Shown here piece by piece: positions 17,128 to 24,350 of a stretch of 32,395 nucleotides of DNA. The position numbers and the translations under genes are program-made. Within the stretch, counting starts at the first letter, position 1. Every line of letters begins with the position of its first letter. The notes below the pieces were generated by a model, which saw only the letters and a list, made by a program, of their open reading frames with translations, searched no databases and had not been told where the DNA came from. The stretch spans positions 1-32,395 of the forward strand of contig DATLEF010000041.1 of the NCBI GenBank assembly GCA_035525455.1. Reading direction: 5' to 3'. This stretch comes from JAQGMV01 sp035525455. GTDB lineage: Bacteria > Pseudomonadota > Gammaproteobacteria > Burkholderiales > SG8-41.

Positions 17128-18042
17128 CTAAACCCGGTACATCGAGCGCCGATCGTAGCTGAAACTGATCAAGCCATCCGAATTCGCAGCCCGGCTGCGC
17201 CCTAGCGCGATCTCGCCGGAGCTGTCGAGGGGCAAATCCTGACGCAGCACGTGAACTTCGGGTCCGCCATCGAGTGTCACGAACGTGCCGTTGATGCTGT
17301 GATCGATGAGATAGAAACGCGTGCGCATGAGCCTGATCGTCAGATGCTTGCGCGAGGCGTACGGGTCGGTAACCACCAGATCGCAGTCCTCCGCGCGACC
17401 CATCGTCATGGTTGGCCGTAACTGATCGACCCGCACGCGCGCGTCTCCCAGCGACACCATCAGGCTCCCTGTATCGCCGGGAATCGTTTTATGAGTGGGC
17501 AGATTTACATCGGTGATTTCCATTCGGTCTGTTTTCCACAGCACCTGGAAGACCATCGATTCGCTCATGCTGCCTTTCAGCACGGTCTGAAAAACAGGCC
17601 GTATGCAGGAGCGTAGCGGAGGCGACAGCGCACCCGAAGTCGCTTCGGTTGCGAGTATCTGCTCCCGCATTGCAACAGCCGTCAGATAGGCGGCAACGTT
17701 GACGGTATCCCCGAATACGTCGCCGTCTTCGAGCAGGACGGGACCGTAAGCCACGCCGATGTGAATAGCGACTGCATGACCGCCGGTACGCAGCTGGGTC
17801 ACGGCGGCTTGCATCTCGCCGGCGGCCAGCACCGCAAGATCGGCGGTGGGAAAAAGGCAGAGTATGGCGTCGCCGAGGGTTTTGGTCAGAATGCCTTCGA
17901 AACGCGGGAGCACTCCACTCAGTACACCGATACAGCCGTCGATGATGTTGCGTGCTGCCGTATCGCCGAGTTTTTGATAGAGATTGCCGCTTTCACTGAC
18001 GTCAGCGAAGAGCACCGCTCGCGTGCTTGACTGCCTCCCCAT
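17128..18042 (-). CDS. Class III adenylate/guanylate cyclase-like protein with C-terminal FHA domain
   Basis: From the ATG at 18042 the product is 304 aa. The N-terminal part is a class III nucleotide cyclase homology domain, with metal-binding Asp14 in LFADVSESG and Asp58 in KTLGDAIL. Lys54 and Asp112 sit at the purine-selecting positions typical of adenylate cyclases, and Asn115 in GDTVNVAA is the transition-state Asn. The partner Arg normally four residues later is Tyr119 (NVAAY), so activity may be low or lost. A C-terminal FHA domain (about 205-295; GRAEDCDLVV, SRKH, NGTF) would bind phosphothreonine proteins. No membrane segment is seen, so it is probably cytoplasmic. A TTG at 18078 is an alternative start. 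It is convergent with the gene ending at 17033. Confidence 0.85.
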   Translation of the reverse strand: MGRQSSTRAVLFADVSESGNLYQKLGDTAARNIIDGCIGVLSGVLPRFEGILTKTLGDAILCLFPTADLAVLAAGEMQAAVTQLRTGGHAVAIHIGVAYGPVLLEDGDVFGDTVNVAAYLTAVAMREQILATEATSGALSPPLRSCIRPVFQTVLKGSMSESMVFQVLWKTDRMEITDVNLPTHKTIPGDTGSLMVSLGDARVRVDQLRPTMTMGRAEDCDLVVTDPYASRKHLTIRLMRTRFYLIDHSINGTFVTLDGGPEVHVLRQDLPLDSSGEIALGRSRAANSDGLISFSYDRRSMYRV

Positions 18043-18104
18043 ACGCAGACTGTAGCGGCATTGCGCGCCGTTACGCAACCGCCGATCAGTGGCGAATCCG
18101 GCGC

Positions 18105-18791
18105 TTACGCGGCGCCGGCGAGTTCGCCCGGCTCTTCAAGCTCGGAAAAGCGCACCGGGAGGAGCTCGCGAGTGGAAAGATGTCCAGTCTGTGATTTTTC
18201 CACCAGAACGAGCGTCTGTTTCTCGGGAATGCCAGTCGGCAGGACCATCCGCCCGCCGGGCTTCAGCTGTGCGAGCAGCGGCGGTGGAATGAGCTCGCAC
18301 GCAGCCGTCACAATAATCTTGTCATAGGGCCCGCGAGCAGCCCATCCGTAATAGCCATTGGCGACGTGCACTTCGACATTATCGATCGCGAGGCGCTTCA
18401 GTCGGCGTTCCGCGCCTGCAGCAAGCTCTTGAATGATATCGACCGTGTAAACGCGCTTGGCGAGCTGCGCGGCAACGGCCGCCTGGAAGCCCGCGCCGGC
18501 GCCGATCTCCAGCACCACATCGTCCATGCTCAACTCGAGCATGTCCGTCATCAGCGCGACGATGTAAGGCTGGGAGATCGTCTTATCGAAACCGATGGGG
18601 AGCGGACGGTTGAGATAGGCATACGGCTGCAGCTCGACGGGAACGAATTCGTGGCGCGGCAGGCGCGCGAGAACTTCCATCACTGCAGCGCTGAATGCAG
18701 CCTTACCGGTGTACGACGCGGTCAACTGCGCCTCCGCCTCGATTTCAGCCACCATGTGCTCGCGCAGGCTTGCGTAAGGGTCTTGGCTCAT
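18105..18791 (-). CDS. pcm: Protein-L-isoaspartate O-methyltransferase family protein
   Basis: The family repairs isoaspartyl residues by SAM-dependent methylation of damaged proteins. The 228-aa product has the N-terminal region with RLPRHEFVP and the PIGFDKTISQPYIVALM segment conserved in PIMT. SAM motif I is LEIGAGAGFQAAV, the acidic strand end is YTVDI, and LKPGGRMVLPTG lies in the C-terminal half. In classic Pcm the motif is G-x-G-x-G-Y; here it is GAGAGFQ, a mild variant. The ATG at 18791 (MSQDPYASL) was preferred over an in-frame ATG at 18833 because family members commonly begin at this point. The start is divergent from the NYN gene at 18916. Whether this copy is the housekeeping Pcm or a paralogue cannot be told from the window. 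Confidence 0.87.
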   Translation of the reverse strand: MSQDPYASLREHMVAEIEAEAQLTASYTGKAAFSAAVMEVLARLPRHEFVPVELQPYAYLNRPLPIGFDKTISQPYIVALMTDMLELSMDDVVLEIGAGAGFQAAVAAQLAKRVYTVDIIQELAAGAERRLKRLAIDNVEVHVANGYYGWAARGPYDKIIVTAACELIPPPLLAQLKPGGRMVLPTGIPEKQTLVLVEKSQTGHLSTRELLPVRFSELEEPGELAGAA

Positions 18792-18915
18792 TCTGCGAGA
18801 CCGGAATTGAGAGATCAGCTTGACGCGTATCATCGCGCAAATCGTCGTGCATCGACAAGGTGGCGTCTAGCGGTCACAATCGCGCGCTGACTCAATAAGG
18901 CAAGACACGCAGGCA

Positions 18916-19746
18916 ATGATCACTCAAGACACCCGCAACATGGCCGTATTCTGCGATTTCGAAAACGTCGCTCTGGGCGTGCGAGATGCGAAATACGCAG
19001 ACTTCGACATCGCCAAAGTGCTGCAGCGACTGCTATTGCGAGGGAACATCGTCGTCAAGAAGGCCTATTGCGACTGGGAACGCTATCGCGACTTCAAAAA
19101 AACCATGCACGAAGCGGCTTTCGAGCTCATCGAAATTCCCCACGTGCGCATGTCCGGCAAGAACTCCGCCGACATACGAATGGTCGTCGACGCGCTGGAC
19201 CTCTGCTACACCAAAGCACACGTCGATACCTTCGTCATCGTCAGCGGCGATTCCGATTTCTCGCCGCTCGTGAGCAAGCTGCGCGAGAACAACAAAGTCG
19301 TCATCGGCGTAGGGGTCAAGAAATCGACTTCTGACTTGTTGATGGCGAACTGCGACGAGTTTATTTTTTACGACGACCTCGCGCGCGAAAAAGCAAAGAA
19401 ACAGAGTCGCAAGAAAAAAACACCGGTTGCGGACGTGGGCGCGACCCCGAAGCAGGCGCCTGCGGAAGCCGCGCCTGCCGAGGCAGGACCGAAGCAGGAC
19501 GCTGTGGACCTTGTGATGGAGACGGTCGAGGCCCTTTTCGCGGAGCGTACTTCGGAAGAAAAAATCTGGGGTTCGATGGTTAAGCAGGCGTTGAAGCGCC
19601 GCCAGCCCGGCTTCAACGAGTCTTATTACGGCTTCAGGTCTTTCGGAAAACTGCTCGACGAGGCTCAGGCCCGCGGCCTGCTCACGCTGGAACCTGACGA
19701 GAAGTCAGGCGGCGTCATTATCAAAAGCTACAATCCCGATTATTGA
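18916..19746 (+). CDS. NYN-domain ribonuclease-like protein with LOTUS/OST-HTH domain
   Basis: The 276-aa product has an N-terminal NYN (PIN-like) domain with the acidic metal-site residues in place: Asp14 in FCDFENVA, Asp86 in NSADIRMVVDA, and Asp112/Asp114 in VSGDSDFSPL. A charged Lys-rich and Ala/Pro-rich linker (about 155-195) leads to a C-terminal OST-HTH/LOTUS domain (about 197-272) with MVKQALKRRQPGFNESYYGFRSF (read as two parts), a signature of that winged-helix RNA-binding fold. The predicted role is an RNA-directed endonuclease or RNA-binding regulator; this is inference from domain families. It is followed 45 bases later by a small membrane-protein gene on the same strand. ATG at 18940 (MAVFCDFEN) is an alternative start. 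Confidence 0.9.
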   Translation: MITQDTRNMAVFCDFENVALGVRDAKYADFDIAKVLQRLLLRGNIVVKKAYCDWERYRDFKKTMHEAAFELIEIPHVRMSGKNSADIRMVVDALDLCYTKAHVDTFVIVSGDSDFSPLVSKLRENNKVVIGVGVKKSTSDLLMANCDEFIFYDDLAREKAKKQSRKKKTPVADVGATPKQAPAEAAPAEAGPKQDAVDLVMETVEALFAERTSEEKIWGSMVKQALKRRQPGFNESYYGFRSFGKLLDEAQARGLLTLEPDEKSGGVIIKSYNPDY

Positions 19747-19791
19747 ACGCGCGCCTGCTCAAACTGTCAGTGTAGGCGTGCGGGGTATGCA

Positions 19792-20070
19792 ATGAACGAC
19801 CAGCGCGGGCCCTTTCTTTCGGGTCCCAAATTGCGCAGCCGAAGCTGGCTGCAGCAGGCTGCATTGACCATAGTCGGTGTGGCGGTCATAGTCGTCGCGT
19901 TCTTCTTTGTTACCGTCGCGTTGATTGCGGGTGCCCTGCTTGCGATCGGCATTGCCCTGCGCTGGTGGTGGGTGGTGCGGCGCTTGCGCAAGACCTCCGC
20001 CCGGTCGGGACCCCTCGAAGGCGAATACGTCGTGATCGAGCGCGCGGACAGCGATACGCAGCAGCGCTGA
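19792..20070 (+). CDS. Small single-pass membrane protein, function unknown
   Basis: This 92-aa product has a polar, basic N-terminus (residues 1-22), a long hydrophobic stretch at about 24-58 (one long or two short helices), a basic segment RRLRKTSAR, and a short acidic tail containing EGEYVVIER. It begins 45 bases after the NYN/LOTUS gene on the same strand and could be co-transcribed. The hydrophobic-then-basic arrangement suggests that the C-terminal tail is in the cytoplasm. I do not recognise the family. The minus-strand frame over the same bases is the out-of-frame tail of a frameshifted gene and lacks coding character here. Confidence 0.7.
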   Translation: MNDQRGPFLSGPKLRSRSWLQQAALTIVGVAVIVVAFFFVTVALIAGALLAIGIALRWWWVVRRLRKTSARSGPLEGEYVVIERADSDTQQR

Positions 20071-20122
20071 CGTTTTGGATAGGCGAGCGCCCCGGTTGTG
20101 CTTGAGTCGCGCTTCGGGGGTG

Positions 20123-20508
20123 TCAGCGTCTTTCGAGCTCGAACCGCCTCGCCTGCTCCGCCGCGCGGTCCCTTTCCAGATTGCGACTGCCCGCCACGTC
20201 TGTTGGCGTGGTCGGCACGGAAAGCGAGCTTGCTGGTCGTGCAGCTCACGCTGTCGCTGCTGCTGGTCCCGGTCGGCATAAAGCTGCTGCAGATCGGCTG
20301 ACGGCGTCGGAGCCGGACGCAGCGCCCGATCCTGGTGCTGCTGCATTTTCAGCCGGAGCTCGATCTGCTGCTGATCGCGCTGTTGCTGCAGGCGCTGGAT
20401 ATCGAGGGCGCTGTCAGCTGCGTGCACGGCGCCTGCGATGACGCAAGCGACAGCCGCCGCTGTCAGCAGCGTTGACTTGAGATCCAGGCCACGGACCGGG
20501 CACTGCAT
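20123..20508 (-). pseudogene. Exported Gln-rich coiled-coil protein gene, single-base frameshift
   Basis: The minus-strand frame from the ATG at 20508 begins with a good signal peptide (LLTAAAVACVIAGAVHAA), then a Gln/Arg-rich coiled coil (LQQQRDQQQIELRLKMQQHQ). At about residue 95 (HDQQARF) the character stops and the frame runs on into Arg-rich nonsense over a plus-strand gene. Adding one T to the TTT run at 20223-20221 restores SVPTTPTDVAGSRNLERDRA followed by EQARRFELERR and a TGA at 20125-20123, again helical and charged. The restored protein would be 128 aa. So this is either a real frameshift or a sequencing/assembly error in a short homopolymer. Function is unknown; the composition fits small periplasmic coiled-coil proteins. 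Confidence 0.75.
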
Positions 20509-20607
20509 AACGTTTCGCTGTTTGGGAGCTCAGGAGAATGGCTTCGATAACCCGCCGCCTCTGAGGACACCGGGCGCGGCGCGCAAAGTTCGTGACACGC
20601 GGCACGC

Positions 20608-21021
20608 TCAGGATACGCGCTTGGGCGCCTTCGCTTGGGCGCGCTTGTCGAAGCGCGCGACGTCGACCACGATCCGCTCGTGTACGCCTTCGCCGATACG
20701 ATCCACCTCGTCGTCCGCCCAAACCCGGAACGTGAGGCGCCGTCCGTCGACCTGTGTCAGCTCTGCGCGCGCCACCACGCGTAGTCCTACAGGTGTTGCT
20801 GCGACATGCGTGATGTCCAGGCGCGTGCCGACCGTCTGATGACCCTGCGGCAGCAGGCCCTCCACGGCGTCGAGAGCCGCTTCTTCCATGAGGCTGACCA
20901 TGACCGGCGTCGCCAGCACCTTGATCTTGCCGCTGCCGATGTGCGGCGCCGTGTCCCGAGTGCCCACCACGATCTCCGATTGCCCCATAAGACCCGGCCG
21001 CAGGGCCGCTGACAAGCTCAT
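20608..21021 (-). CDS. Hotdog-fold thioesterase, FlK (fluoroacetyl-CoA thioesterase)-like
   Basis: The 137-aa product is a compact hotdog-fold acyl-CoA thioesterase. The sequence VLATPVMVSLMEEAA and TRLDITHVAATPVG match the FlK family. Thr38, Glu46 and His72 fall at the positions of the FlK catalytic Thr42, Glu50 and His76, with a constant offset of four. FlK itself hydrolyses fluoroacetyl-CoA, but most family members in ordinary bacteria have unknown acyl-CoA substrates, so no substrate is claimed. The gene is single and divergent from the plus-strand leader and small gene at 21382. Confidence 0.88.
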   Translation of the reverse strand: MSLSAALRPGLMGQSEIVVGTRDTAPHIGSGKIKVLATPVMVSLMEEAALDAVEGLLPQGHQTVGTRLDITHVAATPVGLRVVARAELTQVDGRRLTFRVWADDEVDRIGEGVHERIVVDVARFDKRAQAKAPKRVS

Positions 21022-21381
21022 GACGGGATCTTACCGAATCGCCTTGCCGGCGGGCGCCACATGCCCGTCGGCCGATGGCAGAAAAGGGCCGCCTGTGGTA
21101 TAGTCCAACCCACTAGTCCTTTAACTAATCAGCGTTTTTTCCATGGACCGTCGGATCGCATCCGGTCCCATTTACTCTGTTTCCACGACCGCCCCGATGC
21201 CGCGAGCGCAGGCGGGTGCGGCTGTACCCGAACACCGCAGCCCATCAGGGAGCGGCACAGATGCGCTGTCGCAGGCTCGCCCGGCCCAGCCGGAGAGAAG
21301 CCACGACTAGCGCGTTTTGGCGGAGTCTTAAGCTTCGCCGATTTCAAACCGTCCTCGTGACGAACCAAGGAGGGGGTAGCA
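21022..21381 (+). other. 360-base intergenic region with a promoter-like site and a long leader
   Basis: No convincing gene is seen. On the plus strand an extended -10-like TGGTATAGT lies at about 21096-21104, with only a weak -35-like TGGCAG 17 bases upstream (21076-21081). If used, it would give a leader of about 270 bases before the small gene at 21382. The leader holds a stem GGCGGAG/CTTCGCC with one G-U pair (about 21314-21334) close to the start codon. An in-frame 55-codon reading from 21143 exists but has no ribosome binding site. Confidence 0.4.
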
Positions 21382-21591
21382 ATGAGAGTGATTTGGCGCT
21401 TTTTTGTGGGCGAGGACGCGCGGTGGCGCTGGCAGCAGCTGTCCGTCGATCGGGCAGTCGTGGCGGAATCGCGTGCGTCGTACGAGAAGTACGAACGCTG
21501 CCTCGCCGCGGCGCAGGCCAAAGGTTATGTTTTCGAGGCCGCGCAGGACAGGCTGCCCCGTCCCGGTAACCGCATTTACTCCCGGCCGTAA
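21382..21591 (+). CDS. Small hypothetical protein with very strong ribosome binding site
   Basis: The 69-aa product has an N-terminal Trp/Phe/Arg-rich part (VIWRFFVGEDARWRWQQL) and a helical segment with a single Cys (ASYEKYERCLAAAQAKGYVF); no signal peptide or membrane helix is seen. I do not recognise the family, though the pattern W-x-W ... S-x-x-x-F/Y ... C-x-x-A/D-A-x-x-x-G-Y occurs in several small proteobacterial hypothetical proteins. The call rests largely on AAGGAGGGGG ending about five bases before the ATG and on tandem hairpins ending in T5 directly downstream. These suggest a free-standing, well-translated transcript. Confidence 0.72.
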   Translation: MRVIWRFFVGEDARWRWQQLSVDRAVVAESRASYEKYERCLAAAQAKGYVFEAAQDRLPRPGNRIYSRP

Positions 21592-21601
21592 GGCCACAAG
21601 A

Positions 21602-21650
21602 CCCCGGCAAAAACCGGGGGCATCCCGCAGGTTTTCCTGCTGCGCTTTTT
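21602..21650 (+). terminator. Tandem hairpins followed by T5, terminator of the small gene
   Basis: Hairpin 1 is CCCCGG (21602-21607) paired with CCGGGG (21614-21619) around a CAAAAA loop. Hairpin 2 is GCAGG (21627-21631) paired with CCTGC (21636-21640) around TTTT, followed by TGCGC and TTTTT (21646-21650). The pair lies 10 bases after the stop codon of the 69-aa gene. The second hairpin plus T-run is the likelier Rho-independent terminator. It would also separate the plus transcript from the convergent SGNH gene ending at 21725. Confidence 0.6.
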
Positions 21651-21724
21651 CGACGCGCAGCCCGGTCTGCTGTACGGCCTTTTTCCAGCGTGCAATATTG
21701 GCCGCGCGAACGCATGCGCGTGCA

Positions 21725-22657
21725 TCAGCGGCTGCCAGAGAGCCGCTCGAAGTAGCGCTCGGTGTAATAGCGGCGCCGCTCGGGCCGTACGTGATCCTCG
21801 GTGTCGCCGACGTCCGCGTAAAGCAGGCACACGGGCGTCTGTTTCGCGCGCGGCAGGCCTGTCGAATCGATGAGGCGGTTGACTTCATCGAGGTAGTCGG
21901 CGGACCCGCGGCACGTGCTTTCGACAAGCGGGCCATGCACGTATGTGCAGTCGAGCCGCTCCTGCGTGCACAAGGCCGCCAGGCGCCGCAGGTAGTTCAG
22001 CTTCTCCGGCCTCACGTCCTGCAGTCGCAGGTGCCGGCCGCGGTATCGTTCCTCCACGCTTGCCGCGGTCGGGCTCTGGCGAGCTACATCCCGCGCGTAG
22101 TCGATGTTCTTGCCGGCTTCGGCTGGAAACGCGAGACGTCTCAGCACCGCGAGCGCCGTGTCGAGGTTCACATAGACTTTCAGCGTGACGCCGGGAGGCA
22201 CCTCGAGCAGCGGCCGCAGTGAAACGGCGGAACGCAGATAAGCTTCGTGCTCGATCGGCCGCGTAAACATGTCGATAGTTTGAAAAATGAAGACAGCGCG
22301 CGGCCGAGCCTTGCGGAGCACCCGCCGTAGCATGTTCAGGCTGCCCGCGTAGCCATACGCACCGCTCAGAGACAGGTTGACTGCGGGACGCCCCGACAGC
22401 TGCTCCCAGTGGCGCGCATCGATCGCGTTGCCGAGCGAGCTGTCGCCGACGAACACCGTGTCGATCGTGTCGAGCGCGCGCACCTTCGCGATCTGGTGCT
22501 CGTAGAGATCGCTGAACGTCGCCGCCAGCGTTCCGGTCAGATAACCCCATGCGCAGAGCCCGCCCACGAGCAGGCACACAAGCAACGACACCCCAGCGAA
22601 AATCGCCAGGTAGCGTCGCGCCTCAGAACTGGAAATACAGAAAGGCTGAGAGGTCAT
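21725..22657 (-). CDS. Membrane-anchored SGNH/GDSL-type protein, partner of the MBOAT gene
   Basis: The 310-aa product has one N-terminal transmembrane anchor (about 16-40) and an extracytoplasmic domain. This begins with VFVGDSSLGNAID (Ser73 in the GDS block I position) and contains VNLSLSGAYGYAGS (block II-like). Near the C-terminus it has DTEDHV with His289 and nearby acidic residues, the place of the catalytic Asp/His in SGNH esterases and AlgJ/AlgX/DltD-type proteins. It follows the MBOAT gene with a 35-base overlap, an arrangement common for AlgI-type acyltransferases. The likely role is extracytoplasmic transfer or removal of acyl groups on a surface polymer. The SGNH assignment rests on short motifs and context. 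Confidence 0.75.
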   Translation of the reverse strand: MTSQPFCISSSEARRYLAIFAGVSLLVCLLVGGLCAWGYLTGTLAATFSDLYEHQIAKVRALDTIDTVFVGDSSLGNAIDARHWEQLSGRPAVNLSLSGAYGYAGSLNMLRRVLRKARPRAVFIFQTIDMFTRPIEHEAYLRSAVSLRPLLEVPPGVTLKVYVNLDTALAVLRRLAFPAEAGKNIDYARDVARQSPTAASVEERYRGRHLRLQDVRPEKLNYLRRLAALCTQERLDCTYVHGPLVESTCRGSADYLDEVNRLIDSTGLPRAKQTPVCLLYADVGDTEDHVRPERRRYYTERYFERLSGSR

Positions 22658-24095
22658 TGAGGCTGGCGACGCTAATTGCGAAAATCACGGCCGCCGCTAC
22701 GGCATGGGGCGCTCGCGCGCGCCACTGCAGCGCGCCGGGAACGTGCTGTGGAGTCACGGCATAGGTCATGATCACCGGTTCGCAGCGTCTCATGATCTGA
22801 TACGTGTTCGGCATGCGCCAGACGATGTAGAGCAGCGCCGCGACCCACCATACCGCGCGAATATCGACGATCACGTCGGGCGCAGGCCCGGCGAGCCCGA
22901 ACATGACGCGCCACATCGATATTGCGGTCGATGCATCCGGCGCGCGAAACATCACCCACGCCAATACGACTGCGAAGAAGGTCATCGCGCCGCCGATCAA
23001 CACGCCGAAGCGGCCTCCGAGCGCAGACGTTCCTGCGAACGCACGCCAAACGTGATTGATGGACAACATCGCCGCGTGCAGCGCACCCCACGCCACGAAA
23101 GTCCAGCCGGCGCCGTGCCAGAGCCCGCCGAGAAGCATCGTGACCCACAGGTTGAGATAACGCCGCGCGGGACCGGAGCGGTTTCCGCCGAGCGGCACGT
23201 ACAGATAATCCCGTAGAAAGCGCGACAGGCTCATATGCCAGCGTCTCCAGAATTCGATCACGCTCGATGCGCGGTACGGCGAATAGAAGTTCAGCGGAAG
23301 ACGCACGCCGAACAGACAGGAAATACCGACCGCCATATCGGAATAACCGGAAAAATCGAAGTAAAGCTGCAGCGCATATGCAAGCGCGCCGAGCCATGCT
23401 TCCATTGGGCTGAGCGCGCCGCCCGCCGCAATTCCGTCGAATGCTTCATTGGCGAAGGGTGCGACGCCGTCAGCGAGACAGACCTTTTTGAATAGGCCGA
23501 TCGCGAAAATCGTGACGCCGACCGCCGCATTCGCGCTGCTCCAACGATACATCGCTGGGTTGCGGAACTGCGGGATCATCTCGGAATGCTGCAATACGGG
23601 TCCCGCGATCAGATGTGGGAAATAGGTCACGAACAACGCGTAATGAGTAAAGCGGTAGCTCGTCACCTCCGCGCGTGACGCATCGACGAGGAACGCGATC
23701 TGGGTGAAAGTGAAAAACGAGATTCCGAGCGGAAGCACGATGTTGCCGAAGACACGTTCGTTGTGTGTGAAGTCCGCGATCGCAGCGGCGAAGAAGCCGG
23801 CATATTTGAAATAACCCAGGAGCGCCAGGTTCGCCGCGACCGCGCCGACGAGCAGCGGTTTGCGCCAGCGCGGGCCGCGGGCCCCGCGTGCGAGCGCGAG
23901 GCCTGCGCAGTAATTGAACACGATCGATCCCGCAAGTAGCGGCACGTATCGCGGATTCCACCAGCCGTAAAAAAACAGGGACGCAGCCACGAGCCAGAGT
24001 GCTGCGCCCTCGCGGCTGACGCGCGCAATGGCGAAGAAGCCAGCGACGGTCGCCGGCAGGAACACGAAGATGAAGACGTGGGAGCTGAACAGCAT
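22623..24095 (-). CDS. MBOAT-family O-acyltransferase (AlgI-like)
   Basis: MBOAT proteins of the AlgI/DltB/PatA type move acyl groups across the inner membrane for O-acylation of exported polymers. The 490-aa product from ATG 24095 has about 10-12 hydrophobic segments. It carries the family signatures LYFDFSGYSDMAVGIS (about 244-259), NFYSPYRASSVIEFWRRWHMSLS (in parts, 269-291) and LGGLWHGAGWTFVAWGALH, with His327 as the conserved catalytic histidine and His340 also present. The N-terminal MLFSSHVFIFVFLP fits typical starts, which is why ATG 24095 is preferred to the TTG at 24107. The SGNH gene downstream supports a polysaccharide acylation role; no alginate or cellulose synthase genes are nearby, so the polymer is unknown. 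Confidence 0.93.
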   Translation of the reverse strand: MLFSSHVFIFVFLPATVAGFFAIARVSREGAALWLVAASLFFYGWWNPRYVPLLAGSIVFNYCAGLALARGARGPRWRKPLLVGAVAANLALLGYFKYAGFFAAAIADFTHNERVFGNIVLPLGISFFTFTQIAFLVDASRAEVTSYRFTHYALFVTYFPHLIAGPVLQHSEMIPQFRNPAMYRWSSANAAVGVTIFAIGLFKKVCLADGVAPFANEAFDGIAAGGALSPMEAWLGALAYALQLYFDFSGYSDMAVGISCLFGVRLPLNFYSPYRASSVIEFWRRWHMSLSRFLRDYLYVPLGGNRSGPARRYLNLWVTMLLGGLWHGAGWTFVAWGALHAAMLSINHVWRAFAGTSALGGRFGVLIGGAMTFFAVVLAWVMFRAPDASTAISMWRVMFGLAGPAPDVIVDIRAVWWVAALLYIVWRMPNTYQIMRRCEPVIMTYAVTPQHVPGALQWRARAPHAVAAAVIFAISVASLNDLSAFLYFQF

Positions 24096-24350
24096 CGAAA
24101 CCGGCAAAAACGCCGCCCGAAATTATCCTTACGATGAACAGACATGCGGCGGCGGTCGTGACCTCGCGCGAGATACCCGAGCGCCTGGCGGAAGAAGGCG
24201 CCGAAGCGGCGCCACCGAATTCACCCGCTCAGTCCAAGATAACCATCACGGATGAGGTCCGCCGCTGGCAGACCTTCCTGCAAACGCCTTGCGCGGACGT
24301 TTGTCGTACGTAAGGTTCGCCGTGTACTGCGCGAGCCGTCGTCGGCGCCA

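Noticed and set aside
19759..20508. Minus-strand 249-aa reading as an intact gene
   Set aside because: Coding character ends at about residue 95; the remainder overlaps a plus-strand gene and is low-complexity. A one-base frameshift explains it better.
21143..21310. 55-codon plus-strand frame in the leader of the 69-aa gene
   Set aside because: No ribosome binding site; composition is Ala/Pro/Ser-rich without structure.
24134..24313. Possible 59-codon plus-strand gene between the MBOAT and CapA genes
   Set aside because: ATG present and divergent from the MBOAT gene, but no ribosome binding site and no recognisable features.
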